A stretch of 64,000 nt of DNA from contig NZ_VSFA01000005.1 of assembly GCF_008119785.1 (NCBI RefSeq), positions 1-64,000 on the forward strand, given 5' to 3'. This document shows positions 1 through 9,285 of this stretch, one piece after another. This DNA is from Micromonospora sp. MP36. Lineage in GTDB: Bacteria > Actinomycetota > Actinomycetes > Mycobacteriales > Micromonosporaceae. Under the pieces are notes generated by a model, which was given only the letters and a program-made list of their open reading frames with translations, did not search any database and had not been told where the DNA came from. The position numbers and the translations under genes are program-made. Every line of letters begins with the position of its first letter. Position 1 is the first letter of the stretch.

Positions 1-49
1 GGCGAGCGGCGCGGGCACGGGGAGGGGCGCCCCGGCCGGGGGCGTTGGG

Positions 50-919
50 TCATGGGAGGGGGCAGGGCTCTCGCCAGGCGTCCAGCGCCCGGTCCTTGCG
101 CATAGAGGCGAAGCCGTAGCCGACCGTGGTGACGCAAAACGTCGCCGGGTCGCCGGTGTACTCGACGTGGAAGACCGGCTTGTGCGCGTCGGCGAAGGGC
201 AGCAGCTTGGCGCACTCGCGCCGGCGTACGCACTCCTGGTTGACGGCGAAGTCGAAGTCGGGGGCCAGCGCGGCCACCTGCGGCACGTCACCGACCAGCC
301 CGGGGGAGAGGTCGAGCTGGCGGGCCAGGGCGGCCAGCCGCCGGTTGAACAGCAGTTGGTCGTCGAAGTCGAGTGGGAAGCCGGGCCGGTGCAGGTAGCC
401 GTCGGCGTCGTCGAGCGCCACCGCGCCGAAGCCCTTGCCCCGGCACAGCCGGAGCCGGTCGGCGAGCACCGGCTTCAGCGTGTCCCAGCGGCGGACGTCC
501 AGCCAACGGTGGTCCGGGCGGCCGGTGACCGGGCCGCCGCGCAGGTCCGCCGGGAAGCGGCTGGCGTCCGGGTCGCTCGGCGCGTACGTGCCGACGCTCA
601 CCTGGCAGACCAGCCGGCGGTCCCGGGCGCGCAGCGCGGCGGTCTCGGCGGAGGTGGTGCGGACCGGGTCGAGCAGGAAGACGTCCGCGTCGGCGGTCAC
701 GTCCAGCGGGCCGGTGAGCTGCCACTGCCACTGCCAGCGTCGGGCCAGCTCGGCCGGCCAGGGGGTGGGCGCTCCGGGCGGGACGAGCGGTCGCTCGCAC
801 CCGGGCACCGGGGCGAGCAGCAGCACCGCCATGACGGCCGCCACGCCCCGGCACAGCCCGCGGGGGAGGACGCGGGCTGGCCGGGTGCGCGGCGCGGCCG
901 GCGCCGGCCGGATCCGCAT
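50..919 (-). CDS. GH114-like (endo-alpha-1,4-polygalactosaminidase family) lipoprotein
   Basis: The protein is 289 residues if started at the ATG at 919; a longer in-frame start at 946 adds nine residues without a clear benefit. A basic N-terminus and a hydrophobic stretch end in a cysteine (LLLAPVPGC), which looks like a lipoprotein signal. The body resembles the GH114/TM1410 barrel family: W-Q-W-Q-L-T-G near the start, a conserved 'VCQVSVGTY' strand, and 'KGFGAVALDDADGY', where paired aspartates match the proposed active-site strand. Known members are thought to act on galactosamine-containing exopolymers. The substrate here is not shown. It is a stand-alone minus-strand gene with no operon partner; the next gene (CAP protein) ends about 120 bp upstream. 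Confidence 0.72.
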   Translation of the reverse strand: MRIRPAPAAPRTRPARVLPRGLCRGVAAVMAVLLLAPVPGCERPLVPPGAPTPWPAELARRWQWQWQLTGPLDVTADADVFLLDPVRTTSAETAALRARDRRLVCQVSVGTYAPSDPDASRFPADLRGGPVTGRPDHRWLDVRRWDTLKPVLADRLRLCRGKGFGAVALDDADGYLHRPGFPLDFDDQLLFNRRLAALARQLDLSPGLVGDVPQVAALAPDFDFAVNQECVRRRECAKLLPFADAHKPVFHVEYTGDPATFCVTTVGYGFASMRKDRALDAWREPCPLP

Positions 920-1042
920 CGACAGCTCCCGGGTCGCGGGCGGCACTCCGCCGCCCCCAGCCGGTACGCCGATCCGGCCGTCAGCCGGTCCGGGCGTACC
1001 TCACCCGGTCAAACGAACGCGGACCCGGTCACGACGCGCCGG

Positions 1043-2443
1043 TCAGCGCGGGGTGCCGAAGTCCTGGGTCCAGTAGGGCCCGTTGCTCCGCGCGACACCG
1101 ACACCGATCTCGGTGAACGAGCAGTTCAGGATGTTGGCGCGGTGGCCCGGGCTGTTCATCCAGGCGTCCATCACCGCGGCCGGGGTCTGCTGGTTCCAGG
1201 CGACGTTCTCGCCGTACGCCCGCCAGGCGTAGCCGACCCGGTCGAGCCGCTGGCCGGGGTCGCTGCCGTCGCTGCCGTCGTGCGACATGGTCTTGTGGTC
1301 GGCCTGGTCCTGGCTGTGCCGCTGGGCGGCCAGCATGAGCTTGTCGTCGACGGCCAGCGCCTTGCAGCCGGCCTTGGCCCGCTCCTTGTTGACCAGGTCG
1401 ACGACCTGCTGGAGCTCGGCGCTGATGCCGCTCGGCGCGGCGGCGCTGCGGGCGGCGGTGGCCGGGGGCGCGGCGCTGCGCGTCAGCTGCCGGGACGGCG
1501 CGGTGGTCCGGCTGGGCTTCGGGGCGGCCGTGCGGGTCGGGCTCGGCCGGGCACTGGTCGGGGCGGCGGTGGGGGAGGTGGGCGCCGCGAGGGCGTCGCC
1601 GGGCGCGTCCCCGGCGCTGTCCGGCACGACCGGGGCGGCGGCCACCGGCTCCTCCGCGGAGGTCGACTCGGTTCGCTGGTCACCGCCGGGCAGCAGCACG
1701 GCGGCCACGCCGAGGCTCACCACGAGGGTCGCCGCGGCGGCGGCCCCGCCGACCAGGAGGGGGCGCGGGAACCGGCGCTTCTGCCGGTGCCGGCCCGTCC
1801 CCTCGGCAGGGCTGTCGGTCACCGGCCGCCAGGCGGGCCCATCGGTGGGGTGCGGGCCAACGGCCGACACCTCCGGCTGCCAGCTGACGGTGGGTTCCTC
1901 GGTGGCGTGCCAGCCGGCGTCGGGCTCCGCTGACGGGTTCCAGGTGGCACCGGGGTCCGCTGCGGGAGGCCAGCCGGCGGCCCGCTCGAACGGGGCGGCC
2001 GGCGCGCCCGGCTCGAACGGCGGCTGCCCGCCGGTCCGGTCGGCGGCCGGGGAGTGGCCGGTCCAGGCCGGGCCGGGCAGGTAGCGCTGGTCGGTCCAGT
2101 CCGGGCCAGGCTGGGGGAGGTCACCGGTCCGGTCCGCGGCGGAGCGGAATCCGGGCCCGTCCGCCTCGGCGGGGCGGAAGCCGGTCCCGTCGGAGGTCGG
2201 CCGGGGGTCCGCCGGGGCGGCCGGCCACGGGGCGTCCGGAGCGCCGGCCGGCCAGACGCCGGTCGGCGTGTCAGCCGAGTCCGCGCCCGGCTGCTCGGGG
2301 TCGTCCCCGAACAGGTACGCCGACCGCGGCTCCGGCCGGTCGGTGAGCCAGGCCGGGCCCTCGTCGGCCGGCTGCTCGGGGCGTCGGGGAACGCCGTCCG
2401 GTTCGGTCGGGTCGGTCCAGCGATACACGCCTGTCCCCTCCAC
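1043..2443 (-). CDS. Membrane-anchored CAP-domain (SCP/PR-1-like) secreted protein
   Basis: The protein has 466 residues. The first 220 residues are Pro/Asp/Trp-rich and probably disordered, with loosely repeated Trp-containing segments. A basic patch (RHRQKRRFPRP) and one hydrophobic helix (about 230-253) follow. A Ser/Thr/Pro/Ala-rich linker leads to a C-terminal CAP domain from about residue 345. CAP hallmarks are visible: 'HSQDQA', 'GENVAW', 'SPGHRANIL' and 'YWTQDFG'. The topology suggests a cytoplasmic N-terminal tail and an extracytoplasmic CAP domain. Bacterial CAP proteins of this type (YkwD-like) are common in spore-forming actinomycetes; their biochemical role is poorly defined. The gene stands alone. 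Confidence 0.85.
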   Translation of the reverse strand: MEGTGVYRWTDPTEPDGVPRRPEQPADEGPAWLTDRPEPRSAYLFGDDPEQPGADSADTPTGVWPAGAPDAPWPAAPADPRPTSDGTGFRPAEADGPGFRSAADRTGDLPQPGPDWTDQRYLPGPAWTGHSPAADRTGGQPPFEPGAPAAPFERAAGWPPAADPGATWNPSAEPDAGWHATEEPTVSWQPEVSAVGPHPTDGPAWRPVTDSPAEGTGRHRQKRRFPRPLLVGGAAAAATLVVSLGVAAVLLPGGDQRTESTSAEEPVAAAPVVPDSAGDAPGDALAAPTSPTAAPTSARPSPTRTAAPKPSRTTAPSRQLTRSAAPPATAARSAAAPSGISAELQQVVDLVNKERAKAGCKALAVDDKLMLAAQRHSQDQADHKTMSHDGSDGSDPGQRLDRVGYAWRAYGENVAWNQQTPAAVMDAWMNSPGHRANILNCSFTEIGVGVARSNGPYWTQDFGTPR

Positions 2444-2801
2444 GGGTCGGTTGCGGGCCGGGCTGACGCTACGGGTGGGCCGCGACCTGCGGCAACGCGG
2501 CTAAGAAAGAGTTAAGGGGAACCCGACACGGAGGGTGAGGCGTTCACACATTTCCGGGCGTACAGTAAAGGCGTCCGGACAGAGCGTGTCCGCGCCTCAC
2601 GGCAGCCCCCCGACAAGTGGACAGGTCGACGTCGAGATGATCTACGGCCTGCGAGAACTTGACGAAGGAGGGGTTTAAGGCTCAATATATAGGTGTCGCC
2701 AGTCGCGCCCAGCCATGCCCGCATTTTGCTGGCAGGGCAGCCGCGAACATCATGGGCGCGCGTTGGCCGGCCTTTCCGGCAGCGCATATCAAGGAGTCAG
2801 C
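2444..2801. other. Intergenic region with divergent promoters
   Basis: No convincing gene lies in this 358-bp stretch between the minus-strand CAP gene and the plus-strand small coiled-coil gene. It is noticeably richer in A/T than its surroundings (for example near 2500-2520 and 2670-2695), as expected for back-to-back promoters. A possible plus-strand promoter is listed separately. Confidence 0.6.
2659..2691 (+). promoter_or_regulatory. Possible sigma70-type promoter for the small coiled-coil gene
   Basis: TTGACG at 2659-2664 is followed 18 bp later by CAATAT (2683-2688) within the AT-rich run CAATATATAGG. This is a rare AT-rich island in this genome, about 110 bp before the ATG at 2802. 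It is a motif-level prediction only. Confidence 0.4.
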
Positions 2802-2996
2802 ATGGCGAAGGCCCTCTACGGCCACGTAGGTGCAGCGCCCGACCGGCGCATGCTCGACGAGGTCACCCGACTGCGTGCCAGGGTTCAGGCACTGGAGTTC
2901 GAGATCACGCGTCTGCGTGCCGACAATGATCGGCTCGCGGCGGCTGCGGCGGAGGCGGACGACCTCCTCCGGCTGGCCGAGCCGGCACTGACCTGA
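2802..2996 (+). CDS. Small conserved coiled-coil protein
   Basis: The protein has 64 residues and begins MAKALYGHVG. The ATG at 2802 is chosen because AAGGAG (2791-2796) sits five bases before it; longer in-frame starts lack a ribosome binding site. After a short N-terminal block, residues about 15-55 form a heptad-like, Leu/Arg/Glu-rich helix (LDEVTRLRARVQALEFEITR), typical of a coiled coil. No catalytic motif is seen. It is followed by a strong terminator, so it forms its own transcription unit just upstream of smc. I do not assign a function. A DNA-binding or scaffold role is possible but is inference. Confidence 0.75.
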   Translation: MAKALYGHVGAAPDRRMLDEVTRLRARVQALEFEITRLRADNDRLAAAAAEADDLLRLAEPALT

Positions 2997-3309
2997 TCTC
3001 GATCCGTCGGAAAACTGAATCGCACCACCCGAAAACGCGCGCCGACACCGCAGTGCCGGCGCGCAGCTTTGTGTGTGGGTTTTTGTTTTCGCGCCGCATC
3101 TTCCGAACTGGTGAGGCGCCCCGAAATTGCCGTCGGCGACCGGAGCCGCGAATACGATCTTGCAGTTTCGGGACGCCGCCGGGAACCGGACATGACCGGC
3201 GTGGGGCGGGTCGCGTACCGGGGTCTCCCCGGCCGCGGGTTAGTCTGCGGGTTCACCAGGTCCGCGCAGCCGGCGACGGTACGGCGGCCACCGGACGAGG
3301 ATCGAGAAG
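2997..3309. other. Intergenic region upstream of smc
   Basis: This 313-bp stretch holds a rho-independent terminator for the preceding small gene (3037-3089). From about 3090 to 3309 it presumably holds the smc promoter and leader. No convincing ORF, tRNA or riboswitch was recognised. Confidence 0.6.
3037..3089 (+). terminator. Rho-independent terminator
   Basis: Perfect 8-bp arms GCGCGCCG (3037-3044) and CGGCGCGC (3057-3064) form a hairpin. It is followed by a T-rich tract (3067-3089, including TTTTTGTTTT), unusual in this GC-rich sequence. It lies 40 bp after the stop of the small coiled-coil gene. Confidence 0.8.
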
Positions 3310-6300
3310 GTGCATCTCAAGAGCCTGACGGTGAAGGGCTTCAAGTCCTTCGCCTCCGCGACGACGCTGAAGCTGGAGCCCGGGATCACCTGCGTGGTCG
3401 GCCCGAACGGCTCCGGCAAGTCCAACGTCGTCGACGCCATCGCCTGGGTGCTCGGTGAGCAGGGCGCCAAGGCGCTGCGCGGCGGCAAGATGGAGGACGT
3501 CATCTTCGCCGGCACCGCCGGCCGGGCGCCGCTGGGCCGCGCCGAGGTCACCCTCACCATCGACAACACCGACGGCGCGCTGCCGATCGAGTACACCGAG
3601 GTCTCCATCACCCGCCGGATGTTCCGCTCCGGCGAGAGCGAGTACGAGATCAACGGCGACTCCTGCCGGCTGCTCGACATCCAGGAGCTGCTGTCGGACT
3701 CCGGCATCGGCCGGGAGATGCACATCATCGTCGGCCAGGGCCGGCTCGACGGCATGCTGCACGCCAAGCCGGAGGACCGGCGGGCGTTCATCGAGGAGGC
3801 GGCCGGCGTCCTCAAGCACCGCAAGCGCAAGGAGAAGGCGCTGCGGAAGCTCGACGCGATGCAGACCAACCTCAACCGGCTCACCGACCTCACCGCCGAG
3901 CTGCGCCGCCAGCTCAAGCCGCTGGGCCGGCAGGCCGAGGTGGCCCGCCGCGCCGCCGCCATCCAGGCCAACCTGCGCGACGCCCGGCTGCGCCTGCTCG
4001 CCGACGACCTGCACACCCTGCGGACCACGCTGGATAAGGAGATCGCCGACGAGACCGCGCTGCGCGAGCGGCGGGAGCAGATCGAGGCGGAGCACACCGA
4101 GGTGCAGGCCCGGCTCGGCGAGCTGGAGAGCGCCCTCGCCGAGGACGCCCCGCTGCTCGCCGCCGCCCAGGACACCTGGTACAAGCTCTCCGCCCTCCAG
4201 GAGCGGTTCCGCTCCATCGAGCAGCTCGCCCGGGAACGGCTGCGCCACCTGAGCACCACCGGAGACGACGAGCGCCCGGGCCGCGACCCCGACCAGCTGG
4301 AGGCGGAGTCGCAGCGGGTCCGCGAGCAGGAGGAGGAGCTCCGCGCGGCGCTCACCGAGGACCAGATCCGGCTGGCCGAGGCGGTCGAGCACCGACAGGA
4401 GCTGGAACGGCAGCTCGCCGCCGCCGAGCGGGAACTGGTCGCGGCGGCCAAGGCCATCGCCGACCGCCGCGAGGGGCTGGCCCGGCTGACCGGCCAGGTC
4501 AACTCGGCCCGGGCCCGTACCACCAGTGCCGGCGAGGAGATCGAACGGCTCGCCGCCGCGCACGCCGACGCGCTGGCCCGCGCCGAGAAGGCGCAGGCGG
4601 AACTCGACGCGGTCGCCGAGCAGTCCACCGAGGCGGACCGGGACAACGCGGACCTGGACGCCCGGCACGCCGAGGCGGTGGCCGTCCACGAGCAGGCGCA
4701 GGCCGCGGTCCGCAGCCTCGCCGACGCCGAGCGGGCCGCCGAGAAGGACGCGGCCACCTGGAAGGCCCGGGAGGAGGCGCTCGCCCTCGGCCTGCGCCGC
4801 AAGGACGGCGCCGGGGCGCTGTTGGCCCGCGCCGACCAGGTGCCCGGCCTGCTGGGCAGCCTTTCCGGGCTGCTCACCGTCGCGCCCGGCCACGAGGCGG
4901 CGCTCGCCGCCGCCCTCGGCGGGCTCGCCGACGCGGTCGCCGTCAGCGGCGTGGACGAGGCCGTCGAGGCGATGCGGCTGCTCAAGATCTCCGACGCCGG
5001 GCGGGCCGGCCTGCTGGTCGGCAGCCCCGCCGGGCCCGGCATGGACGGCCCGGCCGACGCACTGCGCCCGAAGCTGCCGGACAACGCCCAATGGGCACCC
5101 GACCTGGTGGAGTGCTTCGCCGAGATCCGGCCGGCGGTGCACCGGGCCCTGCGCGACGTGGTGCTGGTCGAAGACCTGTCCGCCGCGGCCGAGCTGGTCG
5201 CCGGCAACCCGGAGCTGCGCGCGGTCACCCCGGACGGCGACGTGGTCGGCGCGTACGCGGCGGCCGGCGGGTCGGCCAAGGCGCCCAGCTACATCGAGGT
5301 GCAGGCGGCCGTCGAGGAGGCCCGGGCCAACCGGCTCACCGCCGAGCGGACCAGCGCCGAGCTCCGCGAGCAGCTCGTCGACGCGCGCGCCGAGGTGGCC
5401 GCCGCGAAGGACGCCGTCCAGCACGCGGCCGCGGCCAAGCGGGAGGCGGAGAGCCACCGCAACGCCGCCGCCCGACGGCTGGCCGAGCTGGGCGCCGCCG
5501 CGCGGTCGGCGAAGGCCGAGACCGACCGGCTCGGCGAGTCCCGGGCCCGCGCCGAGGCGGCCCGGGAACGCGACCTGCAGGCGCTGGCCGAGCTGGAGGA
5601 GCGGCTGCGGCTGGCCGAGAGCACCCCGCTCGACGCCGAACCGTCGACGGAGGAGCGCGACCAGCTCGCCGCGATGGTGCCGCAGGCCCGGCAGAACGAG
5701 ATGGAGGTCCGACTCGCCGTGCGTACCGCCGAGGAGCGGGTCTCCTCGATCGCCGGCCGGGCCGACTCGCTGGCCCGGCAGGCGAACGCCGAGCGGGCCG
5801 CGCGGGAGCGCGCGGCGGCCCGGCGAGCGGCCCGCACCCGCGGCGCGGCCATCGCCCGGGCCGTGGTGGGCGGCGCCCGGGAGGCGCTGACCCGGCTCAC
5901 CGTCTCCCTCGCCCGCGCCGAGGAGCAGCGCGACGCCGTGGCCCGCGACCGCGCCGCCCGCGAGGCCGAGCTGTCCGAGGTACGCGGCGCGGCCAAGCGG
6001 CTCGGCGGCGAGCTGGACCGACTGACCAGCCAGGTGCACCGGGACGAGGTGGCCCGCGCCGAGCAGCGGCTGCGCATCGAGCAGTTGGAGGCGAAGGCCG
6101 CCGAGGACTTCGGCCTCGACGTGGCGACCCTGGTCGCCGAGTACGGCCCGGACCAGCTCGTCCCGCCCACCGACGCGGACGTGGCGGCGGCGGAGAAGGA
6201 GGGCCAGCCGGTGCCCGAGCCGGTCCGCTACGAGCGGCCGGTGCAGGAGAAGCGGGCCGCCAAGGCGGAACGGGAGCTCGCCCTGCTCGGCAAGGTCAAC

Positions 6301-6909
6301 CCGCTGGCCCTGGAGGAGTTCGCCGCGCTGGAGGAGCGCTACAAGTTCCTCTCCGAGCAGTTGGAGGACCTGAAGGCCACCCGCCGGGACCTGCTCACCG
6401 TGGTCAAGGACGTCGACGACCGGATCCTGGAGGTCTTCGCCAGCGCGTTCGAGGACACCGCGCGGGAGTTCGAGCAGGTGTTCACCGTGCTCTTCCCCGG
6501 CGGCGAGGGGCGCCTGGTGCTCACCGACCCGGAGGACCTGCTGACCACCGGCGTCGAGGTCGAGGCCCGCCCGCCGGGCAAGAAGATCAAGCGGCTGTCG
6601 CTGCTCTCCGGAGGGGAGCGGTCGCTGACCGCGGTGGCCATGTTGGTGGCGATCTTCCGCGCCCGACCCAGCCCGTTCTACATCATGGACGAGGTGGAAG
6701 CGGCCCTCGACGACGTGAACCTGGGCCGGCTGATCACGCTGCTCGCGCAGCTGCGGGAGAAGAGCCAGCTCATCGTGATCACCCACCAGAAGCGGACCAT
6801 GGAGATCGCCGACGCGCTCTACGGGGTGACCATGCGCAGCGGGGTCACCCAGGTGATCAGCCAGCGGCTCAACCGGGCCGACGACGACGGGCAGGAGACA
6901 GACGAGTGA
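3310..6909 (+). CDS. smc: Chromosome segregation protein SMC
   Basis: SMC is the ATPase core of condensin, which organises and segregates the chromosome with ScpA/ScpB. The protein has 1199 residues, close to the usual bacterial length of about 1190. The GTG at 3310 gives the canonical N-terminus MHLKSLTVKGFKSFA. Walker A GPNGSGKSN is at residues 31-39. Two long Ala/Glu/Arg-rich coiled coils flank a hinge around residues 512-660. The ABC signature LLSGGERS is at 1098-1105, and Walker B (FYIMDE) with its catalytic acidic pair D1127-E1128 follows. Its GTGA stop overlaps the start of the HAD gene downstream, implying translational coupling. The ftsY gene, often next to smc, is here 8 kb away. 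Confidence 0.98.
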   Translation: MHLKSLTVKGFKSFASATTLKLEPGITCVVGPNGSGKSNVVDAIAWVLGEQGAKALRGGKMEDVIFAGTAGRAPLGRAEVTLTIDNTDGALPIEYTEVSITRRMFRSGESEYEINGDSCRLLDIQELLSDSGIGREMHIIVGQGRLDGMLHAKPEDRRAFIEEAAGVLKHRKRKEKALRKLDAMQTNLNRLTDLTAELRRQLKPLGRQAEVARRAAAIQANLRDARLRLLADDLHTLRTTLDKEIADETALRERREQIEAEHTEVQARLGELESALAEDAPLLAAAQDTWYKLSALQERFRSIEQLARERLRHLSTTGDDERPGRDPDQLEAESQRVREQEEELRAALTEDQIRLAEAVEHRQELERQLAAAERELVAAAKAIADRREGLARLTGQVNSARARTTSAGEEIERLAAAHADALARAEKAQAELDAVAEQSTEADRDNADLDARHAEAVAVHEQAQAAVRSLADAERAAEKDAATWKAREEALALGLRRKDGAGALLARADQVPGLLGSLSGLLTVAPGHEAALAAALGGLADAVAVSGVDEAVEAMRLLKISDAGRAGLLVGSPAGPGMDGPADALRPKLPDNAQWAPDLVECFAEIRPAVHRALRDVVLVEDLSAAAELVAGNPELRAVTPDGDVVGAYAAAGGSAKAPSYIEVQAAVEEARANRLTAERTSAELREQLVDARAEVAAAKDAVQHAAAAKREAESHRNAAARRLAELGAAARSAKAETDRLGESRARAEAARERDLQALAELEERLRLAESTPLDAEPSTEERDQLAAMVPQARQNEMEVRLAVRTAEERVSSIAGRADSLARQANAERAARERAAARRAARTRGAAIARAVVGGAREALTRLTVSLARAEEQRDAVARDRAAREAELSEVRGAAKRLGGELDRLTSQVHRDEVARAEQRLRIEQLEAKAAEDFGLDVATLVAEYGPDQLVPPTDADVAAAEKEGQPVPEPVRYERPVQEKRAAKAERELALLGKVNPLALEEFAALEERYKFLSEQLEDLKATRRDLLTVVKDVDDRILEVFASAFEDTAREFEQVFTVLFPGGEGRLVLTDPEDLLTTGVEVEARPPGKKIKRLSLLSGGERSLTAVAMLVAIFRARPSPFYIMDEVEAALDDVNLGRLITLLAQLREKSQLIVITHQKRTMEIADALYGVTMRSGVTQVISQRLNRADDDGQETDE

Positions 6910-7523
6910 GTCGGGAACGCGCGACGGCGCTCCTGGTGGACTTCGACGGCGTGCTGCGCTGCTGGGATCCGGCGGTGGCCGCCGGCGTCGAGCAGGAGTA
7001 CGGGCTCACCGAGGGCGTCCTCGGCGAGATCGCCATGTCGTGGGGGCTGCTCCAGCCGGTGCTCACCGGCCAGGTCAGCCACGCGCAGTGGATGGCCAGC
7101 GTGGCGGACGCGCTCACCCCGTCGGTGGGTGCCGAGCGGGCCCGCGCCGCGGTCGAGGAGTGGCAGCGCTACCGGGGCGAGGTCGACCTGGAGGTGCTCG
7201 CGTTCATCCGCCAGGTGCGGGAGGCGGGCGTACGGGTGGGGCTGGGCACCAACGCCACCGACCAGCTCGACGCCGACCTGGCCGCCCTGGGCCTCACCGA
7301 CGACTTCGACGCGGTGGTGAACTCCTCGGTGGTCGGGGTGAGCAAGCCGGCCAAGGAGTACTTCCAGGTGGCCTGCGCGGCGCTGGAGACGTCGCCGTCG
7401 CGGGTGCTGTTCGTCGACGACGAGGACCGGTCGGTCTCCGGCGCCCGCGCGGCCGGCCTCTCCGCGCACCGCTGGACCGGCCCCGGGGACCTGCGCTACC
7501 TGCGCGCCGCGCTGGCGTTCTGA
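6906..7523 (+). CDS. HAD-superfamily (IA) hydrolase
   Basis: The protein has 205 residues and starts at the GTG at 6906, which overlaps the smc stop by four bases. HAD motifs are present in order: motif I DFDGV (D12 nucleophile, D14), motif II around 'GLGTNATDQ', motif III lysine in 'VSKPAKEYF', and motif IV acidic residues in 'FVDDEDRS'. A helical cap lies between motifs I and II, as in subclass IA phosphatases and haloacid dehalogenases. The substrate cannot be read from sequence. The tight overlap with smc means they are almost surely co-transcribed; whether they are functionally linked is unknown. Confidence 0.88.
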   Translation: MSRERATALLVDFDGVLRCWDPAVAAGVEQEYGLTEGVLGEIAMSWGLLQPVLTGQVSHAQWMASVADALTPSVGAERARAAVEEWQRYRGEVDLEVLAFIRQVREAGVRVGLGTNATDQLDADLAALGLTDDFDAVVNSSVVGVSKPAKEYFQVACAALETSPSRVLFVDDEDRSVSGARAAGLSAHRWTGPGDLRYLRAALAF

Positions 7524-7543
7524 GCCGGGCTGCCTGACCTGGG

Positions 7544-9073
7544 CTACCGCACCACCCGCTGGAGCAGGTTCAGGGTGGCCCGGGCCAGGCGGGGATCGGC
7601 GGCCGCCGGGTCGGCGAGCACCCGGGTCCAGCCCAGCGTGCCGGCGATGAACACCCAGGCTCCGGAGGGTGCCCGGTAGAGGTGGGTGTGCTGCCGGTGC
7701 GTCTCGCCCTGCCGGGAGTAGGGGGAGTCGGCGAGCAGGGTCCGCTCCACCGCTCGGGGCTGCGGGACCCCGGGCGTCCGCTGGTCGGCCTCGCCCCACA
7801 CCACCTCGGGGATCAGGTCGCCGTCCCGGAGACCGGTGCCCGCCCAGAACCAGTGGTCGCTGGCCCGGACCACCAGCGGCGCCTGGCCGTCGATCATGCT
7901 GACGTACTGGGCGCCGATCAGTTGCTGCTCCGGGTGCCCGGCCGACCGCCACTTGACCTCGGGCGGGATCGGGCCGGACGACGGCATGGAACTCTTGGCG
8001 CACCGGACCAACCGGCCGCCGGCGCCGTAGTCGATCCGCCAGTAGCAGTTGTTGGCGGCCAGGAAGACCAGGCTGGTGCCGCCGTTGCGGGCCGCGGTGA
8101 CGGACCGGCGCATCGGCGCCGACCAGTACTCGTCGTGGCCGGGGAAGACGACGGCCCGGTACCGGGCCGGGTTCACCCGTCCGCTGTGCAGGTCCTCGCT
8201 GGTGGCGTACGTGACGTCGAGGCCCTGCCCCTCGACCCACTGGACGAAGTCGACTTCCTGGTTGGCGAGGTGCGGGATCCCGTTGCCGGCGTACGGCCGG
8301 TCGTGGCTGACCGCCCGGGCGCGGTGCCCGGTGGTCCAGCGCCCGGCGTCGTCGTAGCCGTAGTAGAGGTTGGCTCCGGTGCGCCCGTCCATCGGCCAGC
8401 CGTTGTACGCCTGCCAGGTGCTGGTGGGCAGGATCACCAGCCCGCCCGCCCGCTGCGCCGGGTCGCGCACCACGAAGGGGACCCACTGGTGCTGCCCGGC
8501 GGCACTGGCGAGCAGGGCGAGGTAGAGGCCGCTCACCAGGTCCGGGGTGACGGTCAGCCGCCAGCCGGTGCGCCACGCGCAGGAGACCGCGCCGGTGTCG
8601 GGGTCGACGTCCGGCGCGGCCTGCCGGAACCCGTCGAGCCACGGGCTGACGATCACCGCCCGGGCCCCGCTGCCGGCGTAGTGGCCGACCCGGAAGACGG
8701 TGATCTGGTAGCGCTGGGGGCGGGAGACCGAGACCCGGAACTCCAGCTCCTCGCCGGGCGCCACGCTGGTGGCGTGGACGTAGCCGGCGATCTCACCGCC
8801 CTTGTCGGTGGCGAACCGGTGCCCGGTCAGGCTGAAGTCGGCGGCACCGGATCGGGCGTTCTCCGCCACGACGGGCGGGCGGCCGGAGCCGGGGGCCGGG
8901 GCGGTCGTCGGCGCGGGCCCGGTCGGGTCTCCTGGATAGTGCGGGTCGGCGGGCGGGGTGGTCCGGGCCGGCTGGCCGCACGCCTCGCCACCCAGCAGCA
9001 CTGCCGCCCCGACCGCCCCGAGCATGCCCAGAGTGCTTCTCCGGGTGTGCGTCGTCCATGCCCCGTCGACCAT
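7544..9073 (-). CDS. Tat-exported N,N-dimethylformamidase beta-subunit-like protein
   Basis: The protein has 509 residues. The N-terminus contains a twin-arginine motif (TRRSTLGML) followed by a hydrophobic helix and a cysteine (GGEAC), consistent with Tat export, possibly as a lipoprotein. The C-terminal two-thirds matches the N,N-dimethylformamidase large-subunit-like domain seen in many actinomycete exported proteins. Recognisable segments are 'VILPTSTWQAYNGW', 'LDVTYATSEDLH' and 'FPGHDEYWS'. The name is a family label; true formamidase activity is not implied. It is convergent with the smc-HAD unit, with stops 20 bp apart. A Pro/Ala-rich linker (about 35-70) separates anchor and domain. 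Confidence 0.75.
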   Translation of the reverse strand: MVDGAWTTHTRRSTLGMLGAVGAAVLLGGEACGQPARTTPPADPHYPGDPTGPAPTTAPAPGSGRPPVVAENARSGAADFSLTGHRFATDKGGEIAGYVHATSVAPGEELEFRVSVSRPQRYQITVFRVGHYAGSGARAVIVSPWLDGFRQAAPDVDPDTGAVSCAWRTGWRLTVTPDLVSGLYLALLASAAGQHQWVPFVVRDPAQRAGGLVILPTSTWQAYNGWPMDGRTGANLYYGYDDAGRWTTGHRARAVSHDRPYAGNGIPHLANQEVDFVQWVEGQGLDVTYATSEDLHSGRVNPARYRAVVFPGHDEYWSAPMRRSVTAARNGGTSLVFLAANNCYWRIDYGAGGRLVRCAKSSMPSSGPIPPEVKWRSAGHPEQQLIGAQYVSMIDGQAPLVVRASDHWFWAGTGLRDGDLIPEVVWGEADQRTPGVPQPRAVERTLLADSPYSRQGETHRQHTHLYRAPSGAWVFIAGTLGWTRVLADPAAADPRLARATLNLLQRVVR

Positions 9074-9285
9074 CGTCGCGCTCCCGCCTCGGCGGCCCCC
9101 GTGTCCGTCGCGGCGTCCGGAGCGGACGGGTCAGCGGCGGGGACGGGCCCGGCCACGACCCGTCCACCCGCTAGACGGGTGGCCGCCGCGCCGGGTTGCC
9201 GGTGGCGGCGGACTGTGGACGGTCGGCCAAGATCATGAGAGCTGTTCGTCCGGTGCCGCTGGCCGGTCGGGGGAAGGAGCGCGGA

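Noticed and set aside
167-1933. Long plus-strand open frame of 588 codons opposite the GH114 and CAP genes
   Set aside because: It is antisense to two genes with clear domains, is Arg/Gly/Val-rich, and has no ribosome binding site or homology. High GC gives long antisense frames.
3253-6786. 1177-codon minus-strand frame opposite smc
   Set aside because: It mirrors the third-position GC bias of smc, and its product is low-complexity Leu/Gly/Arg sequence. It is a shadow frame.
8870-9285. Possible small gene or leader RNA upstream of the formamidase-like gene
   Set aside because: The region before 9285 has no ribosome binding site, conserved motif or stable hairpin. It is likely plain promoter and spacer.
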